Assembly: GCA_964429235.1 (NCBI GenBank)
Contig: CAYSAQ010000003.1
Span: forward strand, 113,668-177,667
DNA from: CAYSAQ01 sp964429235
GTDB lineage: Bacteria > Margulisbacteria > Riflemargulisbacteria > GWF2-35-9 > DYQY01
Length of the DNA: 64,000 nt
Direction of reading: 5' to 3'
Part shown: in pieces, positions 37,464 through 45,680 of the stretch
Layout of the letters: every line of letters starts with the position of its first letter
How positions within the stretch are numbered: position 1 is the first letter of the stretch
Notes under the pieces: generated by a model
What the model was told of the DNA's origin: nothing
The model's input: only the letters and a program-made list of their open reading frames with translations
The model's database searches: none
Translations under genes and position numbers: made by a program

Positions 37464-39233
37464 ATGATAGGTAATTTATTAGAAGATATTCACCATTTAA
37501 AAGAACAAATAGAGCAAGCTAAATCTGAGGAGGACTTAGCTAGTGTAGTATTGAAGTTCTTAAAAGATAGAATGATGATTACTCCCTTAACAGGATTCCT
37601 GACAATAAACGAACATAATAGGGCAGTTCTTTATGGAATAAGCGAATACCCTGCGGAATTGCTTACTATGGCAAAAGACAGAATAGTAGACAGAATAGAG
37701 AAGACTACAGGATTAGCTTTTACAAGTAAAACAATTCAGTTTTACATTGAACAGAGAGAAGAGCATGAGGATTTAGGGTTCATGTTAGATAAGATAAAAG
37801 TTTATCCTATGGTACTTGATGATCAGTTACATGGGGCTATGCTTGTTTATCAAGAGGAAGAAATGCCGTGGCAGACTCAGACTTATGATTTTGTTGGCTG
37901 GATGTTTCAGGAACGGTTTTTTGTTATAGCAAATAAATATAAAATACTTCTTAATAAGAAGTTAGCTGCGATAAATGACGCAAGAGAGATGATGTATTCC
38001 ATTATTAATTTAGATGACATGTTGTCGATATTAGGAGATATCGTTTTGAAGCACGCTAAGGCTCAGATAGGCTGTGTTCTTATTGCTGAGGGCGAAGAGG
38101 ATGAGTATAAGACAAGAGCTAGCTGGAATGATATGGGTATGAGCGGTACTGATATGTTAAGCGAGTTTATAACTGATTTTCCATATAGCATAGATAGGAT
38201 TTTAATTGAGGGAAAAGGTACAATTTTTGACTTATTAAAGACAGCTCCACAAATCATGAAATTTGATTCTATTAAAGTGACAAAATCAAATAACCACGAC
38301 TTAATAGATATGATTATTCCAGAACTTTTAGTAATTCCACTTATAGAAAGAGGCAAAACAGTTGGGGCAGTTGTTCTAATAAGAACAGAATTTCGTAAGG
38401 AGAAGTTCAATAATAATGATATTTCTATTTTAGAAACTATTGCGTCTTTAGCCTCTTCTTCTATAGAGAACAATAAGCTGCATGAACAAACGTTAAAAGA
38501 ACAAATGACCAAAAGAGATTTGCAAGTTGCACATAATATTCAGAAAAGCATGCAAGCCAAGATAGAGCCACAATTAAAGAATTTCGAAGTATCTGCTATG
38601 TCCATTCCCGCCCGAGAGATTGGTGGAGATTATTATGATTATTTTCAATTAGATGAAGAACGACTAGGTGTGACGATGACAGATATTGTAGGTAAGGGTA
38701 TTCCTGCTGCATTAATTATGGCCTTCTTTAAGGGAGTAATGCAGACATCAGTAATTGAAAATGAAGATCCATCAGAAATCTTTGAGCAAATAAGTTCAAA
38801 TTTATATAGGAATAAAAGCGTTAAGAACTACATCCCAAGTGTATATGGGATTGTTAATGATAAGAAAAAGACTTTCAGATATGCAAATGCTGGTCATGAG
38901 AACCCATTGTATTTGGATGGAGAGACCAATGAGTTTACGGTATTAGAAGAGGGCGGACTTCCTTTAGGTGCATTTAAGGATGCGGATTATGACCAAGAAG
39001 TAATAAAGATGAAAAAAGATGACATAGTCTGTTTATTTACTGATGGCGTTACAGAAGCTAGAAACATATATCATACAGATTATGGAGAAGAGAAATTTAG
39101 AAAATTACTTGTTAAAAATAAGCATCTATCTGCTGCTGATCTTGTTGATAAAATACATGAAGAGGTTTTTACATATGCTGAAGGAATTCCAGCACATGAT
39201 GACTTTACTGTAATGGTTGTAAAAAGAGTTTAG
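37464..39233 (+). CDS. GAF-domain PP2C-type serine phosphatase (RsbU/SpoIIE family)
   Basis: The 589-residue protein combines a sensory N-terminal half with a C-terminal PP2C/SpoIIE phosphatase (about residues 365-589). Residues 20-160 form a degenerate GAF-like domain and about 180-345 a second GAF domain, joined to the phosphatase by a helical linker (LQVAHNIQKSMQAK). Phosphatase motifs visible are EIGGDYYDYF, MTDIVGKGIPAALIM, YANAGHENP, FTDGVTEA and HDDFTVMVV, giving the metal Asp residues. Such enzymes dephosphorylate STAS anti-anti-sigma factors in partner switching, and a STAS gene follows by 79 bases. The signal sensed is unknown. No RsbW-type kinase is in the window. Confidence 0.9.
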   Translation: MIGNLLEDIHHLKEQIEQAKSEEDLASVVLKFLKDRMMITPLTGFLTINEHNRAVLYGISEYPAELLTMAKDRIVDRIEKTTGLAFTSKTIQFYIEQREEHEDLGFMLDKIKVYPMVLDDQLHGAMLVYQEEEMPWQTQTYDFVGWMFQERFFVIANKYKILLNKKLAAINDAREMMYSIINLDDMLSILGDIVLKHAKAQIGCVLIAEGEEDEYKTRASWNDMGMSGTDMLSEFITDFPYSIDRILIEGKGTIFDLLKTAPQIMKFDSIKVTKSNNHDLIDMIIPELLVIPLIERGKTVGAVVLIRTEFRKEKFNNNDISILETIASLASSSIENNKLHEQTLKEQMTKRDLQVAHNIQKSMQAKIEPQLKNFEVSAMSIPAREIGGDYYDYFQLDEERLGVTMTDIVGKGIPAALIMAFFKGVMQTSVIENEDPSEIFEQISSNLYRNKSVKNYIPSVYGIVNDKKKTFRYANAGHENPLYLDGETNEFTVLEEGGLPLGAFKDADYDQEVIKMKKDDIVCLFTDGVTEARNIYHTDYGEEKFRKLLVKNKHLSAADLVDKIHEEVFTYAEGIPAHDDFTVMVVKRV

Positions 39234-39238
39234 GATAA

Positions 39239-39267
39239 TTGTGTTTGTTCTATATATGCTATATAAT
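39239..39267 (+). promoter_or_regulatory. Promoter upstream of the STAS gene
   Basis: TTGTGT (39239-39244), a 17-base spacer and TATAAT (39262-39267) make a plausible housekeeping promoter, starting just after the phosphatase stop. The predicted leader is about 40 bases and contains AGGAGGG 7 bases before the GTG start. The STAS gene may therefore be expressed apart from the phosphatase. Confidence 0.5.
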
Positions 39268-39312
39268 TAGGCTGTAGATAAAGTAAGCTTTATAAACGAG
39301 GAGGGAATTGAA

Positions 39313-39684
39313 GTGTTAGAGATTCAAAAAGATATTAAAAGAGACGTGGTAATATTAAGCTTAGGTGCCAATAAGTCTGGCAATATAGTGAGTGGGGATG
39401 TCGAGCTTGATGTTGATAATAACTATTTATTAATAGAAGCAGTAGAAGAAGAGTTGAATCAAGGAAAGATTAAAATAATCCTTGAACTTAAAAATGTTAG
39501 TTATGTTGATTCATCTGGGCTAGGAGCTATTTTTGATAGCTATAAGCAAGTTGTTGAAAAAGATGGTCAGCTTAAAATATTAAATCCCAATGTAGATGTT
39601 AAAAGAGTTTTGGACATTACAAAGATTTCTAAGAAAATAGATATTCTAAATAACGAAGAAGAAGCAGTTAGTAGTTTTAACTAG
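39313..39684 (+). CDS. STAS domain anti-sigma factor antagonist
   Basis: A single STAS domain of 123 residues with the hallmark VSYVDSSGLGAIF, whose Ser pair carries the phosphorylation site in SpoIIAA/RsbV proteins. The dephosphorylated form captures an anti-sigma or other kinase partner. It starts with GTG after a strong AGGAGGG. It follows the PP2C phosphatase and is its probable substrate; this is inferred from the classical pairing. Its end overlaps the convergent response regulator by 8 bases. Confidence 0.9.
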   Translation: MLEIQKDIKRDVVILSLGANKSGNIVSGDVELDVDNNYLLIEAVEEELNQGKIKIILELKNVSYVDSSGLGAIFDSYKQVVEKDGQLKILNPNVDVKRVLDITKISKKIDILNNEEEAVSSFN

Positions 39685-40039
39685 TAATAAATTTTCTAGC
39701 AAAATTTAAGATATCATTAGTCCTAAAAGGTTTAGATAGATGATCAGTGAAGCCGTTCTTTAGAACGGTTTCTTTGTCTTTTTGGAAAGCTTTTGCTGTA
39801 AGTGCAATTATTGGCGTTTCTGTATATTCTTTTTGTTGTCTTAATTCATTGATTACGGTGTATCCATCAATACCATCCATCATTAAATCAAGGAATATAA
39901 GCGAGTATTCTTTTGTTTCACATAGTTTTAGCGCGTCTGCACCATTATCTGTAACTTCTGTATGAAAATTCTCTATTTCAAGTATAGTTTTTACTAGTGT
40001 AAGAATGTCTTTATTGTCGTCTACTATTAAAATGGTCAT
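39677..40039 (-). CDS. Stand-alone CheY-like response regulator receiver
   Basis: This 120-residue single receiver domain has the acidic pair Asp7/Asp8, the phosphoacceptor Asp51 in LIFLDLMMDG, the Thr of IALTA and the Lys of LSKPF. There is no output domain. Such receivers act by protein contact, as CheY or in partner-switching control. It faces the STAS gene with an 8-base overlap and has its own promoter and an AAAGGAC ribosome binding site. Whether it serves the motor or the phosphatase/STAS pathway cannot be decided from sequence. Confidence 0.9.
   Translation of the reverse strand: MTILIVDDNKDILTLVKTILEIENFHTEVTDNGADALKLCETKEYSLIFLDLMMDGIDGYTVINELRQQKEYTETPIIALTAKAFQKDKETVLKNGFTDHLSKPFRTNDILNFARKFITS
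39751..39785 (+). terminator. Possible intrinsic terminator for the STAS transcript, inside the opposing regulator gene
   Basis: An inverted repeat pairs 39751-39758 (AGCCGTTC) with 39763-39770 (GAACGGTT), loop TTTA, with one G-U pair, and is followed by the T-rich TCTTTGTCTTTTT. On the plus strand this is terminator-like and lies 67 bases past the STAS stop. It encodes an ordinary LKNGF stretch on the minus strand, so the match may be coincidental. Confidence 0.4.
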
Positions 40040-40073
40040 TCATTTTGTCCTTTTTGCCTGTTTAGTGATTCTT

Positions 40074-40101
40074 ATTATAGCAGGATTGAGCTAATGGACA
40101 A
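40074..40101 (-). promoter_or_regulatory. Promoter of the lone response regulator
   Basis: On the minus strand, TTGTCC (40101-40096), a 16-base spacer and an extended -10 TGC-TATAAT (hexamer 40079-40074) precede the regulator. The predicted leader is about 28 bases and includes AAAGGAC 7 bases before the ATG. It is a good match for a primary sigma promoter. Confidence 0.55.
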
Positions 40102-40103
40102 GG

Positions 40104-40685
40104 TTAGTTGAGAGAGAATTTTGTTCTTCCTTGGCGTAAGATAATCGGAGTGACTTTAGAAATATCCACGACTGTCGATGCCTTATTAGAGGATTCTTGT
40201 GAGTTTTCAACAATAACGCTTATCATCGGTTTGATTTCTTCAGAAATATCACTCACCTTTGTAGCAGGTGCCTCTCCTGACATGTTTAAGCTAGTTACTA
40301 CCAGCGGATTGCTGTAAGATTCAAGAATTGTTTTTGTAATAGCATGATTTGGTATTCGGATGCCAATTGTGTCTCCAAGATAAGGGAGTTTTAATTCTTT
40401 TTTTTTCTTAAAGATGAATGTAATTTCTCCAGGCCAATACTTTTCTATAATATTTTCTTGTAATTCAGTTAAAGGTTCAATAAGTTCTTGCAGCTTAGAT
40501 TTGTCTGCTACTTGAATAACATAATGCTTGGTGGCCTCTCTTTCTTTTAGTTCGCTAATGCGCCTGACAGCTTCTAGGTTGAACGCATCACAAGCTAGTC
40601 CATAGACTGTGTCAGTTGGTAGTGCAATGATGTCTCCTTTTAAGAGAGCTTTATTTATTTGTTGGAGTTGTTTCTGTTTTAACAT
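40104..40685 (-). CDS. tsaC: L-threonylcarbamoyladenylate synthase (TsaC/Sua5 family)
   Basis: TsaC makes threonylcarbamoyl-AMP from threonine, bicarbonate and ATP, the first step to the t6A modification of ANN-decoding tRNAs. The YrdC fold is clear: GDIIALPTDTVYGLACDA at the N-terminus, ELKEREATKHYVIQ, a WPGEITFIF strand, IGIRIPNH and TSLNMSGEAP. The size is that of the short TsaC form without the Sua5 extension. The frame is open further upstream, with ATGs at 40700 and 40724, but these overlap the preceding gene more deeply and no ribosome binding site separates them. I chose 40685, which leaves a 35-base overlap and the usual distance to the first motif. Confidence 0.88.
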   Translation of the reverse strand: MLKQKQLQQINKALLKGDIIALPTDTVYGLACDAFNLEAVRRISELKEREATKHYVIQVADKSKLQELIEPLTELQENIIEKYWPGEITFIFKKKKELKLPYLGDTIGIRIPNHAITKTILESYSNPLVVTSLNMSGEAPATKVSDISEEIKPMISVIVENSQESSNKASTVVDISKVTPIILRQGRTKFSLN

Positions 40686-41397
40686 TTCGAATATAACCAT
40701 AGGTATATGCCACAGTTGTAGCAAAGAAAAAAATTAGGAAAATATTAAAGTATAAATAAAGGTTTATTGTTGCTGGATTATTTGCTAGTTTATTTATTGT
40801 AGTGTTACCTAGAATTACCCAAAAGTTTATTGCAACAAATAGAAGTTCAAATTTCCAAAACCTATGAATGTTTTTATGACTAATTATAATAAATGAAATA
40901 AGCATTAGCGCATATAAGAATATATAAACAGAGTGAAAAATTTGACCGAAGTACAAGATGCCTTCTGAACTAGTTCTTGTTAATTCCTGAAGCAACTCTG
41001 GTTCCTGTGTTGCAACAACAGATAGTTGTGTGAAGTTAAAAAACTGAAAAAGAAATATGCCAGCATTTTTTATTGATATATAACCTAGCGCAATACTAAT
41101 AATATTCTCGTATGTTTGATGAGATAGTTTTCTATGTATATATATTCTTATTGCTGATTCAGCTAGAGCGTAAACAAGAGTGCTTAGAATAATGGTTTTT
41201 ATTATTGGACCACCTGATGTTGTGAAAAGGATCGGAAATTTTATTATGCTGAGAATAGATAATACAATCCCAAGTGATAAAAATTTGTAAGAAAGTTTTA
41301 TTTTTCTATGCAAAGCAATTGAGAGAAATATAGGTATTATTACTAGGATACAGCTAGATAATATAAGAGATACCATTAGTAGCTCTAGATTAATCAT
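40651..41397 (-). CDS. Seven-helix integral membrane protein of unknown function
   Basis: The 248-residue protein has about seven hydrophobic segments (roughly residues 3-26, 36-55, 66-90, 98-122, 146-170, 177-198 and 212-236) and short loops. I do not recognise it. Helix 3 contains ALAESAIRIYIHRKL, loosely reminiscent of the E-x-x-x-R patch of YhfC/CAAX-protease-like membrane proteins, but the other conserved acidic and His residues are not evident, so no activity is claimed. It overlaps the upstream CheY-like gene by 8 bases and the downstream tsaC, in a run with rpoD and cheA. A membrane sensor or transducer role is only a contextual guess. Confidence 0.75.
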   Translation of the reverse strand: MINLELLMVSLILSSCILVIIPIFLSIALHRKIKLSYKFLSLGIVLSILSIIKFPILFTTSGGPIIKTIILSTLVYALAESAIRIYIHRKLSHQTYENIISIALGYISIKNAGIFLFQFFNFTQLSVVATQEPELLQELTRTSSEGILYFGQIFHSVYIFLYALMLISFIIISHKNIHRFWKFELLFVAINFWVILGNTTINKLANNPATINLYLYFNIFLIFFFATTVAYTYGYIRNVKTETTPTNK

Positions 41398-41761
41398 TTG
41401 GGATTTTATTGTCTTTATATTTTTCTACAACAGCTAAAAGTTTTCCAGGGTCAAAAGGTTTTACGATATACTCGTCTGCCCCTTTTTGTAGTGCTTCAAT
41501 GATTTGGGTTTGTTGTCCTATGTTAGACAACATTATTACCGGAGTTGTTTTGTTTTGTTTTTTAATTTGCAACATTGCATTTATACCATCAAGAATAGGC
41601 ATAATAATGTCTAGAATGACAATGTCTGGAGAATGTTGCTTGTTTTTGGCAATCGCTTCTTCACCATTGCTTGCTTCAATAACTTCAAAACTATAATCCT
41701 TTAAGAATTTTGATAGTTTTGTTCGTACATAAATAGAATCATCGCATATTAATATTTTCAT
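41390..41761 (-). CDS. cheY: CheY-like response regulator
   Basis: A 123-residue single receiver domain with Asp7/Asp8, the phosphoacceptor Asp51 (IVILDIIMPILDG), the Ser of IMLSN and the Lys of IVKPF. It starts 2 bases after the cheA stop, so it is almost certainly the direct phosphorylation partner of this CheA. It would carry the signal to FliM, whose N-terminal CheY-binding peptide is intact. No CheZ or CheC phosphatase is visible nearby. Confidence 0.88.
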   Translation of the reverse strand: MKILICDDSIYVRTKLSKFLKDYSFEVIEASNGEEAIAKNKQHSPDIVILDIIMPILDGINAMLQIKKQNKTTPVIMLSNIGQQTQIIEALQKGADEYIVKPFDPGKLLAVVEKYKDNKIPND

Positions 41762-41763
41762 CT

Positions 41764-43752
41764 TTAATGTAGATTATACTTTCTTTTTATCTCATCGAAC
41801 AATGCCGATACATCTAAAATAAGTCCTATATCCCCAGTTCCAAGAATAGTGGCAGAGTGAATAAGGTAATATAGCTGGTCTACAAAGTCTATATTCTTAA
41901 TAACAATTTCTTGTTCATCAATTATTTTATCTACTACTAGTGTAATTATTTTATCAGAAAAAGACAAAACAATTCCTTTGGTATGAGATGAGTTTTTTGT
42001 TTTTTCTCCAAATAATATCTCTTTAAGGTGTAAAATTGGAACAACATCATCTCTATACATAATGTGAGGATGCTCATTAATTTTTTTAATTTCATAATCG
42101 CTAATATCAATTACTTCTTCAATATAGGTGATTGGAATTATGAATATCTTTTCATCGATATCAATTATGAGTCCTTTAATGATAGCAAGTGTTAACGGTA
42201 ATGTTATTTTGAAGGTAGTGCCGACTTCCTTTTTACTAGAAACAGTAATGCCTCCCCCTAGCTTCTGGATAGTGTTTTTTACAACATCCATGCCAACTCC
42301 TCTGCCAGAGATATCTGAAACATTTTCTTTTGTTGAGAATCCAGAATGGAATATATGCTCTATTACCTGTTCATCGGACATTTCATTAGCGTCTTCAATA
42401 GATGCAATTTCTTTTTCAATAATTTTTTTTCTTATTACTTCAGCATCGATACCTTTTCCATCATCAGATACTTGAAAGACCGCTTTGTTGCTTTTTTGTT
42501 CTGCAATAATTTTAATAGTCCCTGTTAGTTCTTTGCCAGACTTCTTTCTGTCACCTGGAAGTTCAATGCCGTGGTCTATGGAGTTTCTGATAAGGTGAAT
42601 CAAAATATCATTTAAATAATTTAGAATAATTCTATCTAACCGAAGTTCTTGTCCTTTTACTTCTAATTTTATTTTTTTATTTATATTTTTTGCTATTTCT
42701 CTGGCTAATCGATTATATTTATCAACAATATTTCTTAGAGGTATTGCTCTTATATTAAGTAATTGAGATTGTAGTCTGTATGAAGATGCCCATAAATGTG
42801 CTGATGCTTCTGAGAGTTTTTCAATATCTTTATCAAGAGGAAGTCTTTTCTCAAGATTAGAGATTGCATCAACTATCTTGTTCCTATCAATCATTATTTC
42901 TCCAAGTTGGTTTATCAAATCATCTAATTCATTAATATTTACTTGTACTTCGCTTAATTCTTCTTTTGTGTTTTTCATTACCCTTGTTTCTAGACTTCTT
43001 TTGCCTTTATCCCTAGCCTTAACACTGAATATTTTTTTAATAAATTTTATATCATCAATAATTGATAATTCATCTAGCATTTTATTTAAATTGTCATTAC
43101 TGAAGCTAGTAGGTAATGTTATTGTTAGAATATCTGCACTAATACCTTCTTTTATGTCAGCACTAGAAGGTGTTGAAACAAATTCTTCTGAGTGTTGTTC
43201 TGCGGTATGAATTATTTGATAAAAAGTTACTGCAGGCATTTCAGCATCATCTACTAGTGAAATTTTTAGAGTTGTGCCTTTTGATTTATCTTTGTTCGAT
43301 TCTTTATCTTTTTTATTTTTTTGTGTAGTTTCTTCTGAAGAGTCTTTCTTATTTTCTGTGTTATTAGTAGATTTTATAAGAGCTATGATTTCATTATAAG
43401 CAGGCTCGTCTATTTCAAAATTTGGCTTGTTCAGTAGTGCTGCCAATAGTTTGACGTAATCTAGTACTTCAAATAATGTTTTACTAGTATTTTCTTCTAT
43501 ATTGATTTCATTTTGTCTAAAGAATTGTAAAATATTTTCAGTTTCTGCTGCAGCTTGTTGCATTGGCGTGTAACCAATCATTCCCGCATTGCCTTTGATA
43601 GTATGGAAACTGCGAAAAAGTTGTTCTATAAGTTCTTTTGAATATGCTTGTTCTAATTCAATTAGACTGGATTCAATAAGGGATATATGCTGGTTTAGCT
43701 CTTGATTAAATAGGCTTCGTTCTTCGTGAGTTAAGCTTATATTTACTTTCAA
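41764..43752 (-). CDS. cheA: Chemotaxis histidine kinase CheA
   Basis: CheA autophosphorylates in response to receptors and passes the phosphate to CheY. The 662-residue protein has the N-terminal Hpt domain with phospho-His50 (SFHTIKGNAG), an Asn/Lys/Glu-rich linker (about 120-155), a short P2-like region (about 156-250), the P3 dimerisation domain (about 270-330), the P4 ATPase domain (HLIRNSIDHGIE, DDGKGID, SGRGVGMDVV) and a C-terminal CheW-like P5 domain starting near GTTFKITLPLTLAIIKG. It lies 2 bases after rpoD. No cheW or receptor gene accompanies it here, so those must be elsewhere. Confidence 0.96.
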   Translation of the reverse strand: MKVNISLTHEERSLFNQELNQHISLIESSLIELEQAYSKELIEQLFRSFHTIKGNAGMIGYTPMQQAAAETENILQFFRQNEINIEENTSKTLFEVLDYVKLLAALLNKPNFEIDEPAYNEIIALIKSTNNTENKKDSSEETTQKNKKDKESNKDKSKGTTLKISLVDDAEMPAVTFYQIIHTAEQHSEEFVSTPSSADIKEGISADILTITLPTSFSNDNLNKMLDELSIIDDIKFIKKIFSVKARDKGKRSLETRVMKNTKEELSEVQVNINELDDLINQLGEIMIDRNKIVDAISNLEKRLPLDKDIEKLSEASAHLWASSYRLQSQLLNIRAIPLRNIVDKYNRLAREIAKNINKKIKLEVKGQELRLDRIILNYLNDILIHLIRNSIDHGIELPGDRKKSGKELTGTIKIIAEQKSNKAVFQVSDDGKGIDAEVIRKKIIEKEIASIEDANEMSDEQVIEHIFHSGFSTKENVSDISGRGVGMDVVKNTIQKLGGGITVSSKKEVGTTFKITLPLTLAIIKGLIIDIDEKIFIIPITYIEEVIDISDYEIKKINEHPHIMYRDDVVPILHLKEILFGEKTKNSSHTKGIVLSFSDKIITLVVDKIIDEQEIVIKNIDFVDQLYYLIHSATILGTGDIGLILDVSALFDEIKRKYNLH

Positions 43753-43754
43753 GG

Positions 43755-44816
43755 TCAGGATTCCTCTTTTAGATAGCCTTTAAGCCTTTTAAGACGAGAC
43801 GGATGTCGCAGTTTCTTTATTGCTTTTGCTTCTATTTGCCTGATCCTTTCTCTAGTAACGTCGTATACTCTTCCCACTTCTTCAAGTGTTCTTGGTCTGT
43901 CATCAACAAGACCAAATCTTAGATTAATAACCATTCGTTCTCTTTCAGAAAGTTCTTGCATGATTTCATCCAAGTCTTTTCTGAGTAATGTTCTATATAA
44001 GCTCATTTCTGGTGATTCTGTCTTATCATCTTTTACAAAGTCACCTAGTTTAGAGCTATCGCTTTCATCTCCAATAGGTGTTTCTAGTGATATTGGTGTT
44101 AATGAAGATCTGAATATGTCTCTAACCTTTTCTAGAGGCATGTCCATATAGTCAGCTACTTCTTCTTCAGTAGGTTTCCTTCCAAACTCTTGCATAAGGT
44201 GTCTTGATGCTTTTCTAAGTTTGCTCATAGTCTCACCTAAGTGCACTGGTATTCTAATTGTTCTAGATTGGTCAGATATGGCTCTTGTGATAGCTTGTCT
44301 TATCCACCATGTTGCATAGGTTGAGAACTTATAACCTTTAGTATAATCGAATTTCTCAGCGGCTCTAATAAGTCCGATATTACCCTCTTGTATAAGATCT
44401 AGAAATGCCATTCCTCTGCCAATATATTTTTTTGCAATACTAACAACTAATCTTAAGTTAGCATCTATTAATTCTTGTTTTGCAACTAAATCACCTTCAG
44501 CAACTTTTTTAGCTATAGTTTGTTCTTCTTTTAGTGTTAGTAGTTCTACTTTTCCAATTTCTTTAAGATACATTTTAACAACATCAGACGTTTTTACTTT
44601 TTCTGCTTCTTGTTGCTCTAGTTGTTTTTTTGTTAGCCTAGGAGCTTCTTCATTATTATTGTCAGTTGGTTGTATTACGAGTCTATTATCATCAATGAAT
44701 GATTCTAATTGATCCATATTATTTTCTGGATTGGCAATAACTTGGAGTATATCCTCTGGAGTCACCATATTTGGGGTTGCACCATCATTGCTATTAATTG
44801 CAGTATTGAATTCCAT
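43755..44816 (-). CDS. rpoD: Primary sigma-70 factor RpoD/SigA
   Basis: The 353-residue sigma factor has regions 1.2-2.4 (KMYLKEIGKVELLT, DLIQEGNIGLIRAAEKFDY, TYATWWIRQAITRAI), region 3 and region 4 (ERERMVINLRFGL, TLEEVGRVYDVTRERIRQIE). The RpoD signature is complete and the size is that of short SigA proteins; region 1.1 is reduced to a short acidic stretch. It is not beside dnaG, its usual partner, but directly upstream of cheA. The ribosome binding site is weak: the nearest AGGGAG is about 15 bases before the ATG. The extended -10 TGN-TATAAT elements found in this window fit recognition by such a factor. Confidence 0.95.
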   Translation of the reverse strand: MEFNTAINSNDGATPNMVTPEDILQVIANPENNMDQLESFIDDNRLVIQPTDNNNEEAPRLTKKQLEQQEAEKVKTSDVVKMYLKEIGKVELLTLKEEQTIAKKVAEGDLVAKQELIDANLRLVVSIAKKYIGRGMAFLDLIQEGNIGLIRAAEKFDYTKGYKFSTYATWWIRQAITRAISDQSRTIRIPVHLGETMSKLRKASRHLMQEFGRKPTEEEVADYMDMPLEKVRDIFRSSLTPISLETPIGDESDSSKLGDFVKDDKTESPEMSLYRTLLRKDLDEIMQELSERERMVINLRFGLVDDRPRTLEEVGRVYDVTRERIRQIEAKAIKKLRHPSRLKRLKGYLKEES

Positions 44817-44874
44817 TATTTTTTACTTATTCTCCCTTATCCAATGTTAAATAAATATCGTTCTAAAGTAAATG

Positions 44875-45063
44875 TTATGAAAGTAATGAAATAGCATTTA
44901 CCGGACAGGTTTCTATGACTTCTTCTATTATTTCTTTATTATTACTATTCTGTGACAATACTTCAGCTAATCCGCTATTTTCATTTATAGCAAATATATC
45001 TTCTACCATCGCCGCACAAACTCCGCAACCTATGCAGATGTCTTTATTTATTTTTATATCCAA
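44875..45063 (-). CDS. Single-cluster [4Fe-4S] ferredoxin
   Basis: A 62-residue ferredoxin with one cluster motif C-x2-C-x2-C (CIGCGVC) and a distant Cys-Pro (ETCPVNA), like the monocluster ferredoxins of Thermotoga and Bacillus. It starts with TTG after AGGAGG at 9 bases. It has its own promoter and lies upstream of rpoD. It could be an electron donor or acceptor for the Rnf complex encoded a few kb away or for radical-SAM enzymes such as RimO; neither is shown by the sequence. Confidence 0.9.
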   Translation of the reverse strand: MDIKINKDICIGCGVCAAMVEDIFAINENSGLAEVLSQNSNNKEIIEEVIETCPVNAISLLS

Positions 45064-45102
45064 AAAACTAGTTCCTCCTGAACAGCTGAATATGCCTTTG
45101 GT

Positions 45103-45131
45103 AGTATAGTCAAATTTTAACCATTATGCAA
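45103..45131 (-). promoter_or_regulatory. Ferredoxin promoter
   Basis: On the minus strand TTGCAT (45131-45126), a 17-base spacer and TATACT (45108-45103) form a plausible promoter just after the cyclo-ligase stop. The predicted leader of about 35 bases carries the AGGAGG used by the TTG start. Confidence 0.5.
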
Positions 45132-45144
45132 TAGCAGATGCTAA

Positions 45145-45678
45145 TTAGTCAGTTATGACAGTTGTTAGTTTTTCATCTTGTTTTTCAGTAGGTATTTTTT
45201 CAACTAACTGAAAATCAAAACACACGCCAATGCCGGTTGCATCTGTTTTGTTTAGGAACCTGTCATAAAAACCTGCACCATATCCTATTCGGTTATTTTT
45301 TTTATCACATGATACGCACGGAACTAGTGCCACATCTATTAAATCAGTTGGGAAAAGATTGGTTGTTTTTGGTGATTGAATACCGTAATCATCTTTAGTT
45401 AGAAATGTATTTTTTTCAAATAATTTAAAATCCATTTCTCCATTCTTTTTTGCATAAGGAAGAAGTATGTTTTTCCCTTGATCCCATAGGTTTTTAAATA
45501 TAGGCTTTATGTCTACTTCTTTGTGGATAGGGTAGTATACGGCTATTGATTCGTATTTAAGTGTTGCTAGATACTCTAGGATCTTTTTGTTTATTATGTT
45601 TGACTTTTCAGTCACATCTTCTATTGAAATTGTTCTTCTTTTTGCTAGTATATTTTGTCTTAATTCATTCTTCTTCAT
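45145..45678 (-). CDS. fthC: 5-formyltetrahydrofolate cyclo-ligase
   Basis: This ATP-dependent enzyme turns 5-formyl-THF into 5,10-methenyl-THF, returning stored folate to one-carbon metabolism. The 177-residue protein has the N-terminal basic ATP-binding segment (RQNILAKRRTIS), the YYPIHKEVD strand and the hallmark IGYGAGFYDRFL near the C-terminus. The length is at the short end of the family. It is the last gene of the tightly packed run from the aminotransferase, 2 bases after the phosphohexomutase stop. Confidence 0.93.
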   Translation of the reverse strand: MKKNELRQNILAKRRTISIEDVTEKSNIINKKILEYLATLKYESIAVYYPIHKEVDIKPIFKNLWDQGKNILLPYAKKNGEMDFKLFEKNTFLTKDDYGIQSPKTTNLFPTDLIDVALVPCVSCDKKNNRIGYGAGFYDRFLNKTDATGIGVCFDFQLVEKIPTEKQDEKLTTVITD

Positions 45679-45680
45679 TT

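Noticed and set aside
38063..38512. 149-codon minus-strand frame inside the PP2C phosphatase gene
   Set aside because: It lies antisense to a recognised multidomain protein and shows no motif.
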